A DNA stretch of 64,000 nt from JAXDMK01 sp963790325 (lineage in GTDB: Bacteria; Actinomycetota; Acidimicrobiia; Acidimicrobiales; AC-14): assembly GCA_963790325.1 (NCBI GenBank), contig CAWBNY010000002.1, positions 1,116,001-1,180,000 of the forward strand, given 5' to 3'. The position numbers and the translations under genes are program-made. The number at the start of each line of letters is the position of its first letter. Position 1 is the first letter of the stretch. Positions 8,509-17,104 of this stretch are shown one piece after another. The notes beneath the pieces are model-generated. The model searched no databases. It saw nothing but the letters and a program-made list of their open reading frames with translations, and had not been told where the DNA came from.

Positions 8509-11500
8509 GTGAACGTCCTCGCCCGGGAGGGCGAGTACTGGACCGTCGTCTTCGACGGCCGGGTGACCCGCCTGCGGGATGCCAAGGGCCTGCGCTACCT
8601 CGACCACCTGCTGCGCCACCCGGGGGAGGAGTTCCACGCGCTGGCGCTGGTGGCGGTGGCCGACCCCCCTTCGGGTGTGCCGGCGGGTGCCACCGCCCGG
8701 GACGACGGCCTGGTCCCGGGCGACCCGGGTGACGCCGGCCCCATCCTCGACGCCCGGGCGGTGGCGGCCTACCGCCGCCGCTTCGTGCAGCTGCAGGAGG
8801 AGGTGGCCGACGCCGGGGACCGCTCCGACGCCGGCCGCCTGGCCCGGGCCCAGGACGAGCTCGACGCCCTCGCCCACCAGCTCTCGGGGGGACTCGGGCT
8901 CGGCGGTCGCCATCGCCGGGCCGGCTCCGCCACCGAACGGGCCCGCCTGGCGGTGACCAAGGCCATCCGGAGCGTGATCCGCAAAGCGGCGCAGGCCGAC
9001 CCCGGGCTCGGTGCCCACCTGGAGCGGAACATCCGGACGGGGACGTTCTGCTCGTACGCCCCCGATCCCGCCCTTGGAGTCCGGTGGGGGGCGGAGATCG
9101 CAGCCCCGCCGACACCGCCGACACCGCCGACACCGCCGACACCGCCGACACCGCCGACACCGCCGATCTCCGGTTTCCGGCGGCCGATCCCCTACGTGGG
9201 CCGGCGGTTGGAACGCGGCCTGGTGCACGAGCTGGTGGCCGCCGCCGCCGGCGGGCGGGGCGGTCTGCTCCTGGTGGGCGGGGAGGCCGGGATCGGCAAG
9301 ACCCGGCTGGCGGAGGAGGCGGTCGACGCCGCCCGCGACAGGGGCATGGCCACCTTCGTCGGCCGGTGCCGGGAGGGCGGGGCCACCCTCGCCTGGCTCC
9401 CCCTGGCCGAGGTGCTCGATCAGCTCGTGGTCGGCGTCGGCGACGGGGATCTCCGGGCCCTGCTGGGCGGTGCCGGCCCCGAGGTGGCCCGGGTGCTCCC
9501 GTCCCTGCGCCGCCGCCTGCCCGACCTCCCCCCGCCCCTCGACCTGCCCCCCGAGCAGTCCCGGCAGTTCCTCTTCGCCGCCGTGCGCGATCTCCTGCTC
9601 GGACTGGGCCAGTCCCGCCCCGCCCTGGTCGTAGTGGACGACATCCACTGGGCGGACGCCGCCACCCTGGGGATGATCGCCCACCTGGCCGACGCCCTGC
9701 AGGAGGCGAGGGTGCTGGTGGTCGCCACCTACCGCAGCGACGAGGCGGCCCTGGGAACGCCGCTGGCCCGCACCCTGGAGCGGCTGGTGCGCCATCCCGC
9801 GTGCGTCCCCCTCCGGCTCGAACCGTTCGGGGTCGAGGAGGTGGCCGAGCTGGTCGCCGTCCTGAGCGGCCGGGTCCCGCCCGGCACGGTGGCTGCCCGC
9901 CTGTGGGCCGGCTCCGACGGCAACCCGTTCTTCGTCGAGCAGCTGGTCAAGCACCTGGGCACCGAGGGTCGCCTGGTCGGCGACGACGGCGAGCTGCGTC
10001 CGGAGCTGGCGGGGGAGGAGCTGGGCGTGCCCGAGAGCCTGCGGCTCCTCCTCGGCCACCGCCTGCACCGGCTCTCGGACCGGTGCCGGGCCGTCGTCGA
10101 CTCGGCTGCGGTGGCCTTCGCCGGTGATGTCGACGTCGACCTGCTGGCGGCCCTGGCGCCGGGGGCCGGGGAGGACGGACTGCTGGATGCGCTGGACGAG
10201 GCCCTTGCCGCCGGGGTCCTCGCGGTCCGGGACGGCGATCGGCTCGGGTTCAGCCACGCCCTCGTCCGCCAGTCGGCGGTGGCCGAGCTGTCGGTCCTCC
10301 GCCGCCGGCGACTCCACGCCCAGGTGGCCGACGCACTCCGTCACCGCCACGGGGACGACCCGGAATGGGCTGCGGAGATCGCCTACCATCTCGAGCGGTC
10401 CGGCCCTTCCGCCGACGCGGGGCTGACCGTACGGCTCCTGGAGGTGGCGGCCCGGCGGTCGCTGCGGTCGGCGGCCTACGAGGACGCCGCCGACCGGTTC
10501 CGGCGGGCGCTGGCCCTGGTCCCGGCGGCCGACGGCGCCATCCGGGCCCGCCTGCTGGCGGGGCACGGCTACGCCCGGCGGGGGCTGGGGGACCCGGAGG
10601 AGGCCAACGTCGTGTGGCTGGAGGCCCTCGACCTGCTCGAGCTCGGTGACCCGGACGACGGCCTCCGGGCGTTGGCCACCGAGCTGTGCCGGGAGCTGGG
10701 CCGGTCCCTCGATGCCACCGGCGGCCTCGACCGGGCCACCGACGTGATCCGGCGCGGCCTGCGCCTGGCCGGTCCCGGACTCCCCGCCGCCCGCTCCCGG
10801 CTCCATGCCGCCCTGGCCTACAACCTCGCCCTCCGGGGGGACTTCGACGGTGCGTCGACGTCGATCGAGGAGGCGGCGGTCGTCGCCGAAGCCCTCGGCG
10901 ACGACCGCCTCCGAGCCGACGTCCTCGCGTCCCGGACCGTCGTCGATTTCACCGCCGGCGACGTCCGCCGCTGCATCGCCACCGCCGATGCCGCCTCGAC
11001 CGCCCTGTCCGCCTGTGGGCAGCCCTGGGACGCGGTGCAGGTGCAGGTCACGACCCTGTGGCCCCGCCTGTGGGTGGGGGACGCCGGGGACGCCCGCCGT
11101 GAGCTGGTCCGCACCCTCCCCCAGGCGGAGCGAATCGGTCACGTCCCGGCCGCGTTCCTGGCCCGCCGCACCGAGGCCCTCCTCGACCTCGTCGCCGGCG
11201 GCGACCTGGCCGGATTCGCCCGTCACGCGACTGCGGACGTGGAGTTCTGCCGCCACCACCGGCTGCGATGGCTGGCGGACGCCCTCGTCTTCGCCGGGCT
11301 GGCCCGGTTCTGGCTGGGCGACTGGGACCGGGCCGGCGACTACCTCGACGAGGCCGCCCACGCGCCCGTGCCTCCCGTCTATGCCGGCCGCTACGCCGCC
11401 ACCCGCCTGGTGTTCCTCGGGTGGACAGGTGACCAAGACGCCTTCGACCGCCTCCGGGCCGAGCTCCGGACCAGCTTCGCTGCCCTGAGCACCCGTCACA

Positions 11501-11919
11501 CCCTGGGCCGGTTGGCGGTGACCCTGGCCGAGGTGGAGGGCAGCGCCCTCCTGGGCCGGGCCGAGGCCGCCGGCGCCCTCTACCCGGCGGTCACCGCCAT
11601 CCTCGACCAGGGGGTCGTCCTGCGCCCGCCCGACCTCCGGGTGGTCGAGGCGATCGCCGGTCTGGCCGCGGCCGCCAGCGGGCAGCCGGATGCCGCCGAT
11701 GCCCACTTCGATCGGGCCCGGGCCGTGGTCGACGCCCTTCCGTTCGCCCGCCAGGCGCCGGACGTCGCCTTCCTGCAGGCCGTCGGCCTCGGTCGCCGTA
11801 CGGAGCATCGAAACCGAGCCCGTTCGCTGCTGGCCGAGGCGATGGCCGGCTACCGGTCGTTCCGGATGCCCGCCCACCACGACCGGGCCCGGCGCGCCCT
11901 CGACGCGCTCGGTCGGTGA
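8509..11919 (+). CDS. large AAA ATPase with TPR-like region (STAND-type signalling protein)
   Basis: This is a 1136-residue protein. The first 40 residues (GEYWTVVFDGRVTRLRDAKG, then RYLDHLL) form a small domain often found ahead of AAA_16 ATPases in actinobacterial regulators. A coiled region follows, then a proline-threonine linker made by a 9-bp tandem repeat (residues about 200-219). The ATPase has Walker A GGEAGIGKT near residue 257 and Walker B ALVVVDDIHWAD near residue 375. The remaining 600 residues are helical repeats, probably TPR. LuxR/MalT-like relatives end in a DNA-binding HTH, but none is visible here. That leaves a signalling or scaffold ATPase whose output is unknown. The GTG start is chosen for the TAGGAT just upstream. 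Confidence 0.7.
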   Translation: MNVLAREGEYWTVVFDGRVTRLRDAKGLRYLDHLLRHPGEEFHALALVAVADPPSGVPAGATARDDGLVPGDPGDAGPILDARAVAAYRRRFVQLQEEVADAGDRSDAGRLARAQDELDALAHQLSGGLGLGGRHRRAGSATERARLAVTKAIRSVIRKAAQADPGLGAHLERNIRTGTFCSYAPDPALGVRWGAEIAAPPTPPTPPTPPTPPTPPTPPISGFRRPIPYVGRRLERGLVHELVAAAAGGRGGLLLVGGEAGIGKTRLAEEAVDAARDRGMATFVGRCREGGATLAWLPLAEVLDQLVVGVGDGDLRALLGGAGPEVARVLPSLRRRLPDLPPPLDLPPEQSRQFLFAAVRDLLLGLGQSRPALVVVDDIHWADAATLGMIAHLADALQEARVLVVATYRSDEAALGTPLARTLERLVRHPACVPLRLEPFGVEEVAELVAVLSGRVPPGTVAARLWAGSDGNPFFVEQLVKHLGTEGRLVGDDGELRPELAGEELGVPESLRLLLGHRLHRLSDRCRAVVDSAAVAFAGDVDVDLLAALAPGAGEDGLLDALDEALAAGVLAVRDGDRLGFSHALVRQSAVAELSVLRRRRLHAQVADALRHRHGDDPEWAAEIAYHLERSGPSADAGLTVRLLEVAARRSLRSAAYEDAADRFRRALALVPAADGAIRARLLAGHGYARRGLGDPEEANVVWLEALDLLELGDPDDGLRALATELCRELGRSLDATGGLDRATDVIRRGLRLAGPGLPAARSRLHAALAYNLALRGDFDGASTSIEEAAVVAEALGDDRLRADVLASRTVVDFTAGDVRRCIATADAASTALSACGQPWDAVQVQVTTLWPRLWVGDAGDARRELVRTLPQAERIGHVPAAFLARRTEALLDLVAGGDLAGFARHATADVEFCRHHRLRWLADALVFAGLARFWLGDWDRAGDYLDEAAHAPVPPVYAGRYAATRLVFLGWTGDQDAFDRLRAELRTSFAALSTRHTLGRLAVTLAEVEGSALLGRAEAAGALYPAVTAILDQGVVLRPPDLRVVEAIAGLAAAASGQPDAADAHFDRARAVVDALPFARQAPDVAFLQAVGLGRRTEHRNRARSLLAEAMAGYRSFRMPAHHDRARRALDALGR
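9106..9166 (+). repeat. 9-bp tandem repeat inside the AAA ATPase gene
   Basis: Six perfect copies of CCGCCGACA plus a partial seventh encode a Pro-Thr-Pro linker between the N-terminal region and the ATPase domain. The unit keeps frame, so copy-number change would only alter linker length. Confidence 0.95.
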
Positions 11920-12052
11920 CGGCTCAGCCGGCGCCCGCACGGCCCGTCGAACCGGGGCGGGCCACGACCGGAGTTGGGGGGATGTTGAGATCCCGTAGGC
12001 CGGCGGTTGATTCCCGGTTCCGACACTGCGGCGAGCAAGGGAGCTCGCACAC

Positions 12053-14188
12053 GTGAGAATGGGAACCACCATGTCGGACTCGGACCAGACCGCCGACCCG
12101 CGGGACGGGGCCGAGGCGCGGGGCCAGGAGTGGTTCCGGGTTACGTTCGACCACGCCCCGGTGGGCATGGCCGTGCTCGACCTCCAAGGTCGGTTCGAGA
12201 ACGTCAACGACGCCTTCTGCCGGGTCGTGGCCCGGCCGTCGGGGGAGCTGGTGGGCGCCGGGTTCGACGAGGTCGGCCACCCGGGCGACATCGAGCGCCA
12301 CGCCGGGTACCGGCGGCGGCTGCTGGCCGGCGACCGACCCCGCGTGGCGGACGAGCTCCGCCTGATCCGGCCCGACGGCCACGTCGCGTCCACGGTCGGC
12401 ACCTGGTCGGTGCTGCCCTCCGCCGACGGCTCGCCCGGCCGGTTCCTGGTCCAGGTGGTCGACATCACCGGGCGGCGGGCGGCGGGGATCACCAACGTCC
12501 AGGGGGAGGAGCTGCGGGAGCGCTACGAGAGGGGGCTGGCCCGGTCCGACGCCGACCTGGCCCAGTTCGCCACCGTCGCCGCCCACGACCTCAGGTCGCC
12601 TTTGCAGGTCATCACCGGCTTCGCCGGCCTGCTGGAGCAGACCCAGGCCGAAGCTCTCGGCGAGCGGGGCCGCGAGTTCCTCGGCTTCATCCTCAAGAGC
12701 ACCACCCGCATGAACGGCCTGATCGACGACCTCCTGGCCTACGCCAAGGTCGGCGCCGAGCACCGGTCGCACCAGCCCGTCCCCCTCGACCGCGCCATCG
12801 ACGAGGTGGTGGCGGCCCTGGGTGCGGAGTTGGCGGCCGCCGGCGGGGTCGTGGAGAACGACCCGCTGCCGGTTGTCAGCGGCGACCCGGGGCTGTTCGT
12901 CCACCTGCTCCACAACCTGGTCGCCAACGGCCTCAAGTTCGTCGCCCCCGGGACGTCACCCCGCGTCCGGGTCTCGGCTTCGAGGATGGTCGACGCCTGG
13001 TGCGTCGACGTGATCGACAACGGCATCGGCATCGATCCCCAGCACCGCCAGCACGTCTTCGGGATGTTCCAGCGCCTGCACAGGAACGAGTACGGGGGCA
13101 CGGGGATCGGTCTCGCCATCTGCCGGCGGATCGTCGAGCAGCGGGGCGGCTCACTGTGGGTGGAGGACAACCCCGGCGGCGGCAGCCGGTTCCGTTTCAC
13201 CGTCCCCGACGACCCGATGGGCTTGGGCCGGCTCGACGACCCGGCCGTGGCCGTCGCCCCCCCGCCGGCTGCGACCGGGGAGGTCGAACCCCCGGGGGCG
13301 CCGGCACCCGTGCCGGCCGGGGGCCTCGACGTCCTGCTGGTGGAGGACGACGACGCCCACGCCCGGCTGGTGGCGGAGACCCTGGCCGGAGCCGACGGCG
13401 TCTACCACCTGCGGCGGGTCGCCGACCTGGCCTCGGCCCGGGCCGAGCTCCACCACCGGCCCACCGACGTCATCCTCCTCGACCTGTTCCTCCCCGACGG
13501 CCAGGGCCTCGACTCGGTGAGCCAGGTGACGACGCTGGAGCCGATGGTGCCGGTGGTGATCTTCACGTCCCTGGCCGACGAGCAGCTGGGACTGCAGGCG
13601 GTGCACGAGGGGGCCCAGGACTACCTGGTCAAGGGCAGCGTCGACGGTCCCCGCCTGGCCCGCGCCCTCCGCCACGCCGTCGAGCGCAAGGCGCTGGAGG
13701 CCCGGTTCGCCGAGCAGGCCCTCCACGACCCCCTCACCGGGCTGGCCAACCGCACCCTGCTCCTCGACCGGCTCCGCCTGGAGCTGACCCGGGCCGGGCG
13801 CACCGGCGGCGGGGTGGCCGTCTTCTACCTCGACGTCGACGACTTCAAGGCCGTCAACGACCGGGCCGGGCACGACGCCGGCGACGAGGTCCTGGTGCGC
13901 CTGGCCCGGCGCCTGGCCCGCACCGTCCGCCCCGGCGACACCGTGGGGCGGATCGGGGGCGACGAGTTCGTGGTCGTGTGCGGCGGCCTCGACACCGACG
14001 ACGACGTGGCTCGGATGCGGGCCCGGATCGAGGAGGCGGTGGGCCGCCCGCTGCTCCTCGGCGGGGGGACGGAACTGGTGACGGCGAGCGTCGGGGTGGC
14101 CGTGGGCCGGGGGGCGGCGGAGGAGCCCGAGGTCATCATCCGCCGGGCGGACGAAGCCATGTACGAGGTCAAGCGCGGCGACCGGTGA
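12053..14188 (+). CDS. PAS / histidine kinase / receiver / GGDEF hybrid protein
   Basis: This is a 711-residue multidomain signalling protein. It has a PAS sensor (residues about 25-150, FDHAPVGMAVLDLQG), a HisKA helix with the phospho-acceptor His in AAHDLRSPLQ (about residue 178), an HATPase domain (NGIGIDPQHRQHVFGMFQRL, then GGTGIGLAICRRI), and a receiver domain with Asp about 477 in VILLDLFLPDG. A GGDEF domain with intact RIGGDEF near residue 634 ends the protein. It can therefore sense, phosphorylate itself and probably make cyclic di-GMP. No transmembrane segment is seen, so sensing is cytoplasmic. GTG 12053 is used; ATG 12059 or 12071 are possible starts. It converges on the OmpR-type regulator gene with a 6-bp gap. 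Confidence 0.9.
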   Translation: MRMGTTMSDSDQTADPRDGAEARGQEWFRVTFDHAPVGMAVLDLQGRFENVNDAFCRVVARPSGELVGAGFDEVGHPGDIERHAGYRRRLLAGDRPRVADELRLIRPDGHVASTVGTWSVLPSADGSPGRFLVQVVDITGRRAAGITNVQGEELRERYERGLARSDADLAQFATVAAHDLRSPLQVITGFAGLLEQTQAEALGERGREFLGFILKSTTRMNGLIDDLLAYAKVGAEHRSHQPVPLDRAIDEVVAALGAELAAAGGVVENDPLPVVSGDPGLFVHLLHNLVANGLKFVAPGTSPRVRVSASRMVDAWCVDVIDNGIGIDPQHRQHVFGMFQRLHRNEYGGTGIGLAICRRIVEQRGGSLWVEDNPGGGSRFRFTVPDDPMGLGRLDDPAVAVAPPPAATGEVEPPGAPAPVPAGGLDVLLVEDDDAHARLVAETLAGADGVYHLRRVADLASARAELHHRPTDVILLDLFLPDGQGLDSVSQVTTLEPMVPVVIFTSLADEQLGLQAVHEGAQDYLVKGSVDGPRLARALRHAVERKALEARFAEQALHDPLTGLANRTLLLDRLRLELTRAGRTGGGVAVFYLDVDDFKAVNDRAGHDAGDEVLVRLARRLARTVRPGDTVGRIGGDEFVVVCGGLDTDDDVARMRARIEEAVGRPLLLGGGTELVTASVGVAVGRGAAEEPEVIIRRADEAMYEVKRGDR

Positions 14189-14194
14189 TTCCCC

Positions 14195-14884
14195 TCAGGG
14201 GTCGAAGCGGTAGCCGACCCCCCAGACAGTGGTGATCCACCTGGGGTGGTCGGCGTCGACCTCGATGCGTTTGCGGAGGCGGCGGATGTGCTCGGTGACG
14301 GTGCCCGTGCTCTGCCACTCCGACGAGGAGTTCCACACCTGGTCGAGGAGCTGGTCGCGGGAGAACACCTGCCGGGGTGACGAAGCCAGGAACGTGAGCA
14401 GGTCGAACTCCCTGGCCGTGAGCGCCACCACCTCTTCGCCGACCCGGACCTCGCGGGTGGCGAGGTCGATGGCGAGCCCGTCGAAGGCGAGGGAGGGGGT
14501 CACCGCCGGCCTCACCCGGCGCAGCACGGAGGAGATGCGCGCCTCGATCTCGGCCGGGGAGAAGGGCTTGACCACGTAGTCGTCGGCGCCCATCTTCAAG
14601 CCCACCACCCGGTCGGCCTCCGCCCCCCGTCCGGTGAGCATGATCACGGCCACGTCGCTCTCCTTGCGCAACTGGCACAGGACCTCGAGGCCGTCGTCGG
14701 GCGGGAGCATGATGTCGAGCAGGACCAGGTCGGGCGGGTTCTCGGCCAGCGCCCGGAAGGCGCCCCGGGCGTCGGCCGCCTGGTCGACCTCGTAGCCCTC
14801 GATCTCGAGGTAACGGGTGAGCAGGGCGCGGACGTCGTCTTCGTCGTCGACGACGAGGATGCGACCGCGCGACCGACCCGCCAC
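14195..14884 (-). CDS. OmpR-family response regulator
   Basis: This is a 229-residue two-component regulator. The receiver domain starts RILVVDDEDDVRALL, has the phospho-acceptor Asp57 in LVLLDIMLPPDDG and the conserved Lys in YVVKPFSP. The C-terminal winged helix contains LTAREFDLLTFLASSPRQVF and ends VWGVGYRFDP, the standard OmpR/PhoB finish. GTG 14884 is chosen because a GGGGA-like site precedes it and the protein then begins directly with the receiver fold. Its likely partner kinase is the broken gene immediately upstream, which stops 67 bases before this start. If that kinase is dead, this regulator is an orphan or takes phosphate from another kinase. Confidence 0.9.
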   Translation of the reverse strand: MAGRSRGRILVVDDEDDVRALLTRYLEIEGYEVDQAADARGAFRALAENPPDLVLLDIMLPPDDGLEVLCQLRKESDVAVIMLTGRGAEADRVVGLKMGADDYVVKPFSPAEIEARISSVLRRVRPAVTPSLAFDGLAIDLATREVRVGEEVVALTAREFDLLTFLASSPRQVFSRDQLLDQVWNSSSEWQSTGTVTEHIRRLRKRIEVDADHPRWITTVWGVGYRFDP

Positions 14885-14951
14885 GTCCCCAGCGTACCGA
14901 CGCCGATGGTCACCGCCGGTGACGGAGGAGCAGCGAAGGCTGCCGGCCACG

Positions 14952-15484
14952 TCAGCGGGAGGGGTCCGACGCCACCGGCCACGATGCCGACCGCTGTCCA
15001 CACCACGAACACGTCGTCGGTGGGGCATCGAGCCAGCCCACAGGCCGTCGGCGGTGCACCGGGAGCGAGATGGTGAAGGTGGCGCCCGCCCCCGGGGCGG
15101 TGTCGAGGCGTATGGAGCCCCCGTGGGCGGCGACGATCTCGGAGACGATCGACAGGCCCAGACCCGTGCCCCGACCCCCGGCCTGACCGTCGCCCCCCGC
15201 CCTGCCAGAAGCGGTCGAAGTCCCGGGCGGCGTCGTCGGCGGGCATGCCCCGCCCGTCGTCGGCCATCACCAAAGTGGTCCCGTCCAGCCGGACCGACAC
15301 CGCCGTCCCGAGCGGCGTGTGGACGCGCACGTTGGCCAGGAGGTCGTCGACCACCTGGCGCAGGCGGTGGGGGTCGCGGCGACGGTCACCGGCCCCTCGC
15401 CCACGGCGACGGTCACCGTGCGGTCGGGCTCCACCGCCCTGGCCGCCGCCACCGCCCCGAGGACGAGGTCGGGAAGAGGCGCAG
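14952..15484 (-). pseudogene. sensor histidine kinase, C-terminal fragment with two frameshifts
   Basis: Only the catalytic ATPase part of a kinase remains. It reads LPDLVLGAVAAARAVEPDRT, shifts near 15375 into HRLRQVVDDLLANVRVHTP and then MADDGRGMPADDAARDFDRF, and shifts again at the C run near 15191-15196 into GGRGTGLGLSIVSEIVAAHG. The stop is at 14954-14952. The sensor, membrane and HisKA parts are missing. Homology stops abruptly at 15484, exactly at the terminator hairpin of the next gene, so the gene was probably cut by the insertion that brought the neighbouring island. It is the likely former partner of the OmpR-type regulator downstream. Confidence 0.75.
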
Positions 15485-15510
15485 AAGGGCCGGTGCAGGC
15501 ACCGGCCCTT
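15485..15510 (-). terminator. strong hairpin after the I36-like gene
   Basis: A perfect 12-bp inverted repeat (AAGGGCCGGTGC arm) with a 2-base loop starts 16 bases past the stop of the secreted-protein gene. On the minus strand it is followed by a pyrimidine-rich run. This is the clearest terminator in the window. Confidence 0.75.
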
Positions 15511-15526
15511 CCGAGACGAGACCGCC

Positions 15527-15985
15527 CTAGAGCAGGTACTGACCCTCGTAGTGGCTCGGGCACGCCCGCTGCCACTCATGGTCGCCCCGCAACACCCGCA
15601 CGGAGGACACCTGGTCCGCCATGAACCACGGGAGGTTGACCATCCGGTGGCCCTGGACGCAGACCGAGGTCCCGTCGAAGTTCGACCCGGTGTACAGGAT
15701 GGTGGCGGAGCCTTCGGTGCGCACCGAGCTGATCACGTTGTCGGCACTGATGCACCACCACCAGTTGCACATGTCGCGGTAGCGCAGATCGATCCATTCG
15801 CCCGGCCAGACGGTGGTCTGGGCGCCGCCTGCGTTGGTGTGCTCGTAGTAGGTGCTATTTCCATTCTCGTGGTGCGCAGCCGCCGGGCTGGCCATGAAGG
15901 TGATCGACGACGCAGCCAGCGCGACGAGCAGAGCGGTGAGCTTTCCGGCCCTTCCCGCTCGCCGGGACTCGTTGTTCTTTTTCAT
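15527..15985 (-). CDS. secreted peptidase-inhibitor I36-like / crystallin-fold protein
   Basis: This is a 152-residue secreted protein. It has a basic N-region (MKKNNESRRAGRAGK), a hydrophobic core (LTALLVALAASSITFMA) and a likely cleavage after SPAAA, giving a mature protein of about 115 residues. The mature part reads STYYEHTNAGGAQTTVWPG, then ILYTGSNFDGTSVCVQG and DQVSSVRVL, the pattern of I36 protease inhibitors and other beta/gamma-crystallin-like folds. Several Cys residues could form disulfides outside the cell. ATG 15985 is supported by AAGGAG eight bases upstream. It is transcribed away from a LysR gene from a shared 147-bp region, and ends at a strong hairpin. The protease target is unknown. 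Confidence 0.65.
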   Translation of the reverse strand: MKKNNESRRAGRAGKLTALLVALAASSITFMASPAAAHHENGNSTYYEHTNAGGAQTTVWPGEWIDLRYRDMCNWWWCISADNVISSVRTEGSATILYTGSNFDGTSVCVQGHRMVNLPWFMADQVSSVRVLRGDHEWQRACPSHYEGQYLL

Positions 15986-16049
15986 CGTGCTTTCTCCTTT
16001 TCCGTCAGCCGCCGCAGGTCTGAGGCGAGCAGTTGGGCTCTCACGGGTG

Positions 16050-16123
16050 CCGTGATCGCTTGTCTGCAGCGTCCTCGACAAAGCCGTCGCGGTCTACGGA
16101 CCACCTTCTGAAAGGTGGTTTAA
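16050..16123. repeat. 74-bp direct repeat, left copy (promoter region)
   Basis: This segment is identical to 29854-29927. Similarity continues with a few mismatches through the first 16-17 codons of the LysR gene (to about 16182). It lies between the divergent I36-like gene and the LysR gene. Confidence 0.97.
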
Positions 16124-16126
16124 GCT
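16101..16126 (+). promoter_or_regulatory. probable LysR operator overlapping its -10 region
   Basis: A 7-bp inverted repeat, CCACCTT-CTGA-AAGGTGG (16101-16118), is followed at once by TAAGCT (16121-16126). TAAGCT lies six bases before the ATG of the LysR gene, so the transcript is probably leaderless. The dyad covers the region just upstream of the -10, where an autoregulating LysR-type protein would bind. The dyad is preserved in the right-hand repeat copy at 29905-29922. Confidence 0.55.
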
Positions 16127-16132
16127 CGCCTT

Positions 16133-17044
16133 ATGATTGACGTGCAACGGCTGAAGCTCCTCCGGGAGCTGGCCGAGCGGGGCACGGTCACGGCGGTCGC
16201 CCGGGCGTGCTGGCTCACCCCCTCGGCGGTCTCCCAGCAGCTCTCCTCGCTCGAGCGGGAGGCGGGCCTCAAGCTGACCGAGCGGGACGGGCGGCGACTC
16301 CGCCTCACCGAGGCCGGGGAACGCCTGGTGGGCCACGCCCACCGGATCCTCGCCGACCTGGAGCAAGCCGAGGCCGATATCGCGGGACTGCGCGATGGCG
16401 TTGGAGGCACGATCCGGCTCGCCGCCTTCCCCACCGCGGCCCGGGCGGTGGTGCCGAAGGTGATCGAGTACTGCCGTGACACGTACTGCGGGCTACGGGT
16501 GGTCGTGCAGGAACAGGAGGCCGACCACAGCATTCCTGCCCTACGCGCCCGGGAGATCGACGCCGCTCTCGTCTACCAGTACGACCTGCTCCGAGGCACC
16601 GACGACCCGAGCGTCGAGTTGACCCATCTGTTCGACGATCCCGTGCTCATCGCCCTGCCGCCCGGCCATGCCGCCATAGCCGACGAGGTGAACCTCGACA
16701 AGCTACGCGACGAGGCGTGGATCGCGCCTTCGCCCGAGACCATCTGCCACGCGGCGGTGCTGCGGGCATGTGATCTCACCGGCTTCCAACCCCGGATCGA
16801 GTTCACCAGTGGCGACTACGCCGTCACCCTGGCCCTGGTCCAGGCCGGCCTCGGGGTGGCACTCGTCCCCAAGTTGGCGCTCGTAGCCCTCGTCACCCAT
16901 GCCGAGCTGCGCCCGGTGGCCGATTTGCGGCCCCAGCGAGCAGTGTCGCTCGCAATCCGGAACGGGAGCGCGGACTATCCCGACATATCGGCCCTCTGCA
17001 ATGCGGTGGTCGAGGGCGCCCGCTTGTTTTCGCTATCCGCCTGA
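16133..17044 (+). CDS. LysR-family transcriptional regulator
   Basis: This is a 303-residue LysR-type regulator. The N-terminal winged HTH (residues 1-60) reads LKLLRELAERGTVTAVARAC then SAVSQQLSSLEREAG and LTEAGERLV. A linker helix and a periplasmic-binding-like effector domain follow (IRLAAFPTAARAVVPKVI, then GLGVALVPKLALVALV). ATG 16133 fits the LysR N-terminus and the TAAGCT six bases upstream. It is divergent from the I36-like gene and convergent with the LodA-like operon. Because its promoter segment is duplicated upstream of the lanthipeptide genes, it may control both. The effector ligand cannot be predicted. Confidence 0.92.
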   Translation: MIDVQRLKLLRELAERGTVTAVARACWLTPSAVSQQLSSLEREAGLKLTERDGRRLRLTEAGERLVGHAHRILADLEQAEADIAGLRDGVGGTIRLAAFPTAARAVVPKVIEYCRDTYCGLRVVVQEQEADHSIPALRAREIDAALVYQYDLLRGTDDPSVELTHLFDDPVLIALPPGHAAIADEVNLDKLRDEAWIAPSPETICHAAVLRACDLTGFQPRIEFTSGDYAVTLALVQAGLGVALVPKLALVALVTHAELRPVADLRPQRAVSLAIRNGSADYPDISALCNAVVEGARLFSLSA

Positions 17045-17104
17045 CGAGTAGCGCGAATACGCCGGTCCGGTATGCCCGAGTGGGAGAGCCACGGAGGAGT
17101 GAGA

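Noticed and set aside
9106..9166. Possible CRISPR or regulatory repeat
   Set aside because: The unit is 9 bp with no spacers and keeps the reading frame of the ATPase gene. It encodes a Pro-Thr linker.
17045..17104. Terminator between LysR and the LodA-like operon
   Set aside because: No convincing inverted repeat is visible in these 60 bases.
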